Below, piece after piece: positions 7,101 through 9,746 of a stretch of DNA of 9,746 nt. The DNA is from Pseudomonadota bacterium (GTDB lineage: Bacteria; Pseudomonadota; Alphaproteobacteria; Rhizobiales; Kaistiaceae). Below the pieces are notes generated by a model. That model ran no database searches. It saw nothing but the letters and a program-made list of their open reading frames with translations, and was not told where the DNA came from. The DNA is taken from positions 1 through 9,746 of the forward strand of contig JAEVZM010000644.1 in assembly GCA_023392225.1 (NCBI GenBank), given 5' to 3'. Positions within the stretch are counted from its first letter, which is position 1, and every line of letters starts with the position of its first letter. The translations under genes and the position numbers were made by a program.

Positions 7101-9663
7101 CGATGATGTACTCGATGCTGACGAGGCGGTCGCCCGCTGCCTCGCCGCCTTCGCCGATCAGCGCCCCGCTGGCGTCGGGGGCCTTGTTGAAGGTCACGCC
7201 GGACGCCGAGTTCTCGTAGCTGACCTGGTCTCGCCCGTCTCCACCATCGAGGAGGTCGGCGCCGGTGCCCCCCTCGAGCGTGTCGTCGCTGGCCCCTCCA
7301 TAGAGCTTGTCGTCGCCGCCATTGCCGAGGAGGTGGTCGAAGCCGTCGTCACCGCGCAGCACGTCAGCGCCGGCGCCGCCCGAGGCGTAGTCGTTGCCGG
7401 TGCCCATGTACACGTCGGCCGTCGCCGCGACGGAGGCCGCGATGACTAGGCTGTCGTCGCCCTGGCCGAAATCCGCGCCGTGGATGCCGAAGCCGAACTC
7501 GCCGCCGATGTGCTGGATCGGGGCGTCGGGCGACCCGTACATCTCGTTGATGCCGAAGGCGGATACGGTCAGCGTGCCGGCGATGACGTTTCCATCGGCA
7601 TCGACCGTGTTGCCGATCCGGTAGGTCTCGCCGCCCGGTGACGGCTCGTCGACGCCGACCTTGCCGTTGATGCTGCGCTGGCCGGCAAGGAGGCCGGCAT
7701 GCAGCACCAGCGTGCCGGGATCGTCGGACTTGAGCGCGGCGAGACCCTTGCCGGGATCGGTGTGGAGCGTGCCGGAGCCGTCGCAGCCGAAGCTGAAGTC
7801 GACGAGGGTGGTCTCGGCCAGGGTCTTCCTCACGGTCCAGCTGAACACGCCGAAACCGACCTCGAGGCGGAGGCGGAGCTCGGCGCCGATCGCGCCGGTG
7901 ATCGGATCGAAGATGCAGCCGGCGGCGACGTCGTCGAAGCGCAGCTCGTTGTCCGGGAAATAGGCGGCGACATTGCCGTTGAGGCCGCCCTCGACGAACG
8001 CCCGAGCGGCGACCAGCTCGACGCCGGCGCCAGCATGAATCTCGCTTTCGATATACGCGACCCGGGTATCGGCGCCGGACGGCGACAGGACCAGGCCCTT
8101 GAGCAGGTCGTCGATCGTGAAGCCGTCCGGGCCGGGGTCGGTGAGGCCCATGCTGTCGTAGGAGATCTTGAAATCGATGCCGGCCCCGAAGGAGCCGCCG
8201 AGGTTGATGCCGATCGGGCCGAGGATCGAGAAGAAGAAGTCGCCGACCTTGGCCTCCACCTGGAGCGCCGGCAGGTCGTATTCGACGAAGACGATCGGCT
8301 CGGCGCCCGGGAAGAGATCGGGCAGGAAGAGGCTGACGATCGAGCCCGGATTGTCGAGGATCGGAAAGGTGAGGCCGGCGGTGTCGCTGAACCCTTGGGC
8401 CAGCGACGTCTGGACGGATTGGATCAGGCCCTCGATCGCCTCCATCGCCTCCTGGAACTGTTGCGCGACGGCGAGCAGCCCGTCGGCATCGGCGAGCGCG
8501 TCGGCATTGGCGGCGAAGTTCGCCGTGCCGGTGGTGAAGTCGAGATCGCCGAGCTTGACGATGCCGGCGAGGTTCCCGTTGGCGCCGCCGGTGAGCATCT
8601 GGATGATGCCGAGCGCCTCGGCGAACTGGGAGATCGCCTCGACCGCGGGCTGGTTGCCCTGCTGCTCGTAGTAGATCGCGGCGAAGTCGAGGAAGTTGAT
8701 CTTGCCGTCGCCACCGCCAAGCGGGATGCGGTCGACGTCGAGGAAGTTGATGATGCTGGCGAAGGGCTCCGGCACCGGCACGGTGAGGCCGGTGATGATG
8801 TCCTGGAAGGGGAACTCCTTGGTGAAGCCGAGGATGGGATCCATCACGTCGGCGAGGATGTCGACGAGCGAGGCGATGTCGACGCCGATGTTCTCGAACT
8901 TGACCGCCGAGGGTGAGACCGACAGCGACCCGGTCGAGAAGCTCCAGTCGACGACGAAGTCGGCCACGAGGTCCGGGAGGATCGGGATGTCGCCGCGGAG
9001 ACCGAGGTCGAGATTGGCGTGACCGGAGAGATCGACGCTGACGCTGTCGGCGGAGAGGCCGGAAAGGTCGCCGCTGGCAATGTCGACGGTGAAGTCGAGC
9101 GCGATCTCCGGCGTGTCGGGATCGGTGTTGCCGTCGGTCACGACGACCTCGAGGAGACCGAGCTCGGCGCGGCCGCTCAGATCGATGCCGACGTCGAAGC
9201 CGAGCACCAGGGCATCGTCGCCGTCGCTTACCGCAAGCGTCGGCGTGGCGGCGCCGGTGTCGTAGGTCAGCTCGAGCTTGAGGGCCGCCGAGAGCGTGGG
9301 GGTGAAGGTCGCATCACCCTCCAGCCCGAGATTGAGGTTGGCGATGCCGAGGTCGAGCCCGGTCGAGACGGCATCGAGCGTGACGCTGTCGCTGGTGTCG
9401 ATCGTGATGGTGACCACGCCGCCGGAGACGCTCGCGGTGAGGAGGTCGCCGGGGAGGTCGTTGATGGCGGTGGCGATCGCTGTCGCATCGTCGCCGACCG
9501 AGTCGAGGGCCGACGCGATGTCGGCCTCGAGGGCGGAGAACAGCGCCGCCGGGACCGCCTGCAACGCGGCGCCGGCCAGGGGTATGTCCTGGTCGAGCGC
9601 CTTGTCGACTGCGGTATCGCGGAGGAAGGCGAAGAGGTTCTGAAACTCGCCGGCTATGGTCAT
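4156..9663 (-). CDS. Giant RTX calcium-binding exoprotein, N-terminal 1,835 residues (truncated by TAA)
   Basis: The start is ATG at 9663, chosen because AGGGAGG lies 5 bases upstream; the frame also has a GTG at 9681, but that lies upstream of this ribosome-binding site. There is no signal peptide, as expected for type I export. Residues 1-~750 are rich in beta-strands ('LGLEGDATFTPTLSAALKL', 'FVVDWSFSTGSLSV', 'LGPIGINLGGSFGAGIDF', 'GFGVFSWTVRKTL', 'VSAFGINEMYGS'). As I recall, this arrangement precedes RTX blocks in other very large bacterial surface proteins. Residues ~755-1610 hold RTX turns alternating with ~50-residue beta caps in seven composite modules. A linker 'DPFPTPDPSPAPLAGP' (~1682-1697) leads to a choice-of-anchor L domain ('IILSTGQAEDLAGPN' to 'FDFIMFSEELRE') that stops halfway. 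A probable calcium-dependent adhesin or matrix protein; no catalytic motif was seen. The product lacks the C-terminal secretion module. Confidence 0.8.
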   Translation of the reverse strand: MTIAGEFQNLFAFLRDTAVDKALDQDIPLAGAALQAVPAALFSALEADIASALDSVGDDATAIATAINDLPGDLLTASVSGGVVTITIDTSDSVTLDAVSTGLDLGIANLNLGLEGDATFTPTLSAALKLELTYDTGAATPTLAVSDGDDALVLGFDVGIDLSGRAELGLLEVVVTDGNTDPDTPEIALDFTVDIASGDLSGLSADSVSVDLSGHANLDLGLRGDIPILPDLVADFVVDWSFSTGSLSVSPSAVKFENIGVDIASLVDILADVMDPILGFTKEFPFQDIITGLTVPVPEPFASIINFLDVDRIPLGGGDGKINFLDFAAIYYEQQGNQPAVEAISQFAEALGIIQMLTGGANGNLAGIVKLGDLDFTTGTANFAANADALADADGLLAVAQQFQEAMEAIEGLIQSVQTSLAQGFSDTAGLTFPILDNPGSIVSLFLPDLFPGAEPIVFVEYDLPALQVEAKVGDFFFSILGPIGINLGGSFGAGIDFKISYDSMGLTDPGPDGFTIDDLLKGLVLSPSGADTRVAYIESEIHAGAGVELVAARAFVEGGLNGNVAAYFPDNELRFDDVAAGCIFDPITGAIGAELRLRLEVGFGVFSWTVRKTLAETTLVDFSFGCDGSGTLHTDPGKGLAALKSDDPGTLVLHAGLLAGQRSINGKVGVDEPSPGGETYRIGNTVDADGNVIAGTLTVSAFGINEMYGSPDAPIQHIGGEFGFGIHGADFGQGDDSLVIAASVAATADVYMGTGNDYASGGAGADVLRGDDGFDHLLGNGGDDKLYGGASDDTLEGGTGADLLDGGDGRDQVSYENSASGVTFNKAPDASGALIGEGGEAAGDRLVSIEYIIGSGFDDILVGNPGQGSTLEGRAGNDVLIGGTGDDFLLGGAGADVMRGGAGRDATSYLSSFGAVRVDLLFHGATGGDATGDVLVDIEEVQGSLFDDVLNGDNSANRLDGWYGNDKLEGRGGPDILTGGDGNDVVYAGADGDRLSGGSGIDLLSYANETAGVAVNLRNGTGSDGDLIGDFDETDTFHQNTSGFSGFENLDGSNYGDILTGDLGDNVIRGLDGADIINGHDGNDVLIGGSGPDQMTGGAGTDWADYRGAFSGVIANLASGGTAGDAAGDTYSTIENLRGSDYADTLVGDAQDNVIDPGLSLFGTDQVDGAGGSDTLFLNYLRGDYGDGVTGGFTNWSTGSGSFTRSAGATQLDAVSFTSIEKLEAIGTIHGDVINAAAGDDVLNGVAGNDVLRGGLGADRIYGGDGDDTVVHGNAENLSMVTSVVAGEGDKAVYLYGGSGIDTLWISLASETRDITLTGSATPDVEFSGSNLTMSASDGSDIRGFEILHDVITGEGKDSVTQVGVHDNVIRTGWDVDVIRPGMGVDTVDGGYDFELGVEVEYREATIYDTETTYHTEIRPVVMDGADIEANPGDLLELDYSSYAGPGGVTGSVVRIGSDIGLREGDQGQAAYTVLTNSGTYSAATDVNLSFTEIERLKVTGSDGDDVLAGTFDPYAGQLGNLGDTATLRGDDLLYGGLGNDLLVGNTGDDTLYGGDGDDVISGTQNPFVSSHSQGTDEVDILYGGEGADLFVLGAGDTVFYRDFLISGSAADRAIIKDFDASEGDRVQLLGSAGDYVVQFDGTTAKIYHDENTDELIAEIENAAGFDLSTDNVKYVTAGDPFPTPDPSPAPLAGPMSFASTFGFGPLAADWITQTTDRDLLLTTLLGTGATGITSLGVTLNGEGRAFGVFSGDPFGLGEGIILSTGQAEDLAGPNEIDGCFFREFSGNDLSTDLGLPGTDGDLVQFVYTFEKAPDAAVDTVVFDFIMFSEELRE
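4576..4626 (-). other. Proline-rich interdomain linker
   Basis: The residues 'GDPFPTPDPSPAPLAGP' have prolines at nearly every second position. They separate the RTX modules from the choice-of-anchor L domain, as flexible or extended linkers do in modular exoproteins. Confidence 0.6.
5143..7230 (-). repeat. Seven tandem composite modules (beta cap plus RTX turns)
   Basis: Each module has a beta cap ('SYENSASGVTF', 'SYLSSFGAVRVDL', 'SYANETAGVAVNL', 'DYRGAFSGVIANL' in the first four), then a signature of the form I/F-E-x-L/I/V ... D/GD, then RTX nonapeptides. Signatures lie at 7084-7116 (IEYIIGSGFDD), 6817-6849 (IEEVQGSLFDD), 6490-6522 (FENLDGSNYGD), 6229-6261 (IENLRGSDYAD), 5965-6003 (IEKLEAIGTIHGD), 5587-5628 (FEILHDVITGEGKD) and 5143-5181 (IERLKVTGSDGDD). 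Spacing is about 86-109 residues for the first five and 125-149 for the last two, which carry insertions. Further RTX turns flank the array at 7240-7406 and 4845-5140. Confidence 0.75.
8683..8739 (-). other. Possible EF-hand/dockerin-like calcium loop
   Basis: Residues ~309-327 read 'DVDRIPLGGGDGKINFLDF'. The 'GDGKINFLDF' part resembles the end of a dockerin or EF-hand calcium loop (D-G-x-I-x-x-x-D/E). The spacing to 'DVD' is longer than in a canonical loop, so this is a tentative single site outside the RTX blocks. Confidence 0.3.
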
Positions 9664-9668
9664 GAGTT

Positions 9669-9675
9669 CCTCCCT
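9669..9675 (-). promoter_or_regulatory. Strong Shine-Dalgarno sequence deciding the start of the giant RTX gene
   Basis: AGGGAGG on the minus strand lies 5 bases (aactc) before the ATG at 9663-9661. It fixes this ATG as the start over the in-frame GTG at 9681. The remaining 71 bases up to the window edge show no promoter I would defend, so the promoter is probably just outside the window. Confidence 0.75.
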
Positions 9676-9746
9676 GGGCACGGGCCACGATCGCGCAATG
9701 GGGCAGGCTCTTTCCCTCCGAGGGCACCCTTCGCATCTGACCGGGT

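Larger units (their letters stand above)
2374..9663 (-). pseudogene. Giant RTX exoprotein gene interrupted by one in-frame TAA
   Basis: This is the whole reading frame, 2,430 codons from the ATG at 9663 to the TAG at 2374. The only stop inside it is the TAA at 4158-4156. The 31 codons between that stop and the next ATG (4062) continue the protein smoothly ('AGQYNDSIRILLNGVNLATL'), and both halves are free of other damage. Domain order: beta-rich N-terminal region (residues 1-~750), tandem RTX composite modules (~755-1610), proline-rich linker (~1680-1697), choice-of-anchor L domain (~1708-1941, broken at 1836), a Calx-beta-like region (~1950-2060), a jelly-roll-like domain (~2070-2230), then a C-terminal RTX block and secretion tail (~2235-2429). 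Whether the gene is dead in the organism or the TAA is a base-calling error cannot be decided from one sequence. Confidence 0.75.

Noticed and set aside
4845..7406. A CRISPR array or DNA tandem repeat suggested by recurrent gtcgtcgcc/gccgccat motifs
   Set aside because: The periodicity comes from 9-residue (27-base) RTX codon repeats that are imperfect at DNA level; there are no uniform repeats with unique spacers.
7699..8916. A 405-codon plus-strand open frame
   Set aside because: Charged low-complexity antisense of the N-terminal beta-rich region; no ribosome-binding site or motif seen.
9664..9681. GTG start at 9681 for the giant gene
   Set aside because: The strong AGGGAGG lies downstream of it and is correctly placed for the ATG at 9663.

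Overview
The window looks like accessory DNA from a high-GC Gram-negative bacterium, most likely an alphaproteobacterium. It is roughly two-thirds G+C by eye. It encodes two RTX-type exoproteins whose C-terminal modules belong to a style I associate with Sphingomonadales and Hyphomicrobiales (a 'VVN..TVAGQ' lead-in, RTX nonapeptides, then a ~110-residue tail). The taxonomic guess is an inference from protein style and base composition only. No rRNA, tRNA, insertion sequence, CRISPR array or replication gene was seen.

Layout: (1) 1-930, plus strand: the 3' end of a secreted RTX protein whose start lies upstream of the window. (2) 970-2160, minus strand, convergent with it: a GT-B fold glycosyltransferase. 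(3) 2161-2373: an intergenic region with a 10-bp inverted repeat (probable terminator) and a TTGACA-type promoter candidate for the glycosyltransferase. (4) 2374-9663, minus strand: one giant RTX surface or exoprotein reading frame of about 2,430 codons. It is split by a single in-frame TAA at 4156-4158. (5) 9664-9746: upstream leader with a strong Shine-Dalgarno sequence.

The main result is the split giant gene. The parts at 4156-9663 and 2374-4155 are in the same frame with only the TAA between them. Translation across the stop rebuilds a continuous choice-of-anchor L domain, so the ATG at 4062 is an internal methionine rather than a gene start. The upstream product keeps the N-terminal beta-rich region and most RTX modules but loses the second half of the choice-of-anchor L domain, two further beta domains and the C-terminal RTX/secretion module. 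It would therefore probably not be exported by a type I system. A recent nonsense mutation and a base-calling error are both possible; one base (G instead of T at 4156, giving TAC) would restore a tyrosine codon.

Together the genes suggest a cell-surface or matrix locus: two calcium-binding exoproteins exported by a type I secretion system encoded elsewhere, plus a glycosyltransferase for a surface glycan. I found no convincing new enzymatic or defence system. What merits a second look is the interrupted gene, its tandem composite modules, and the paralogous tails of the two RTX proteins.
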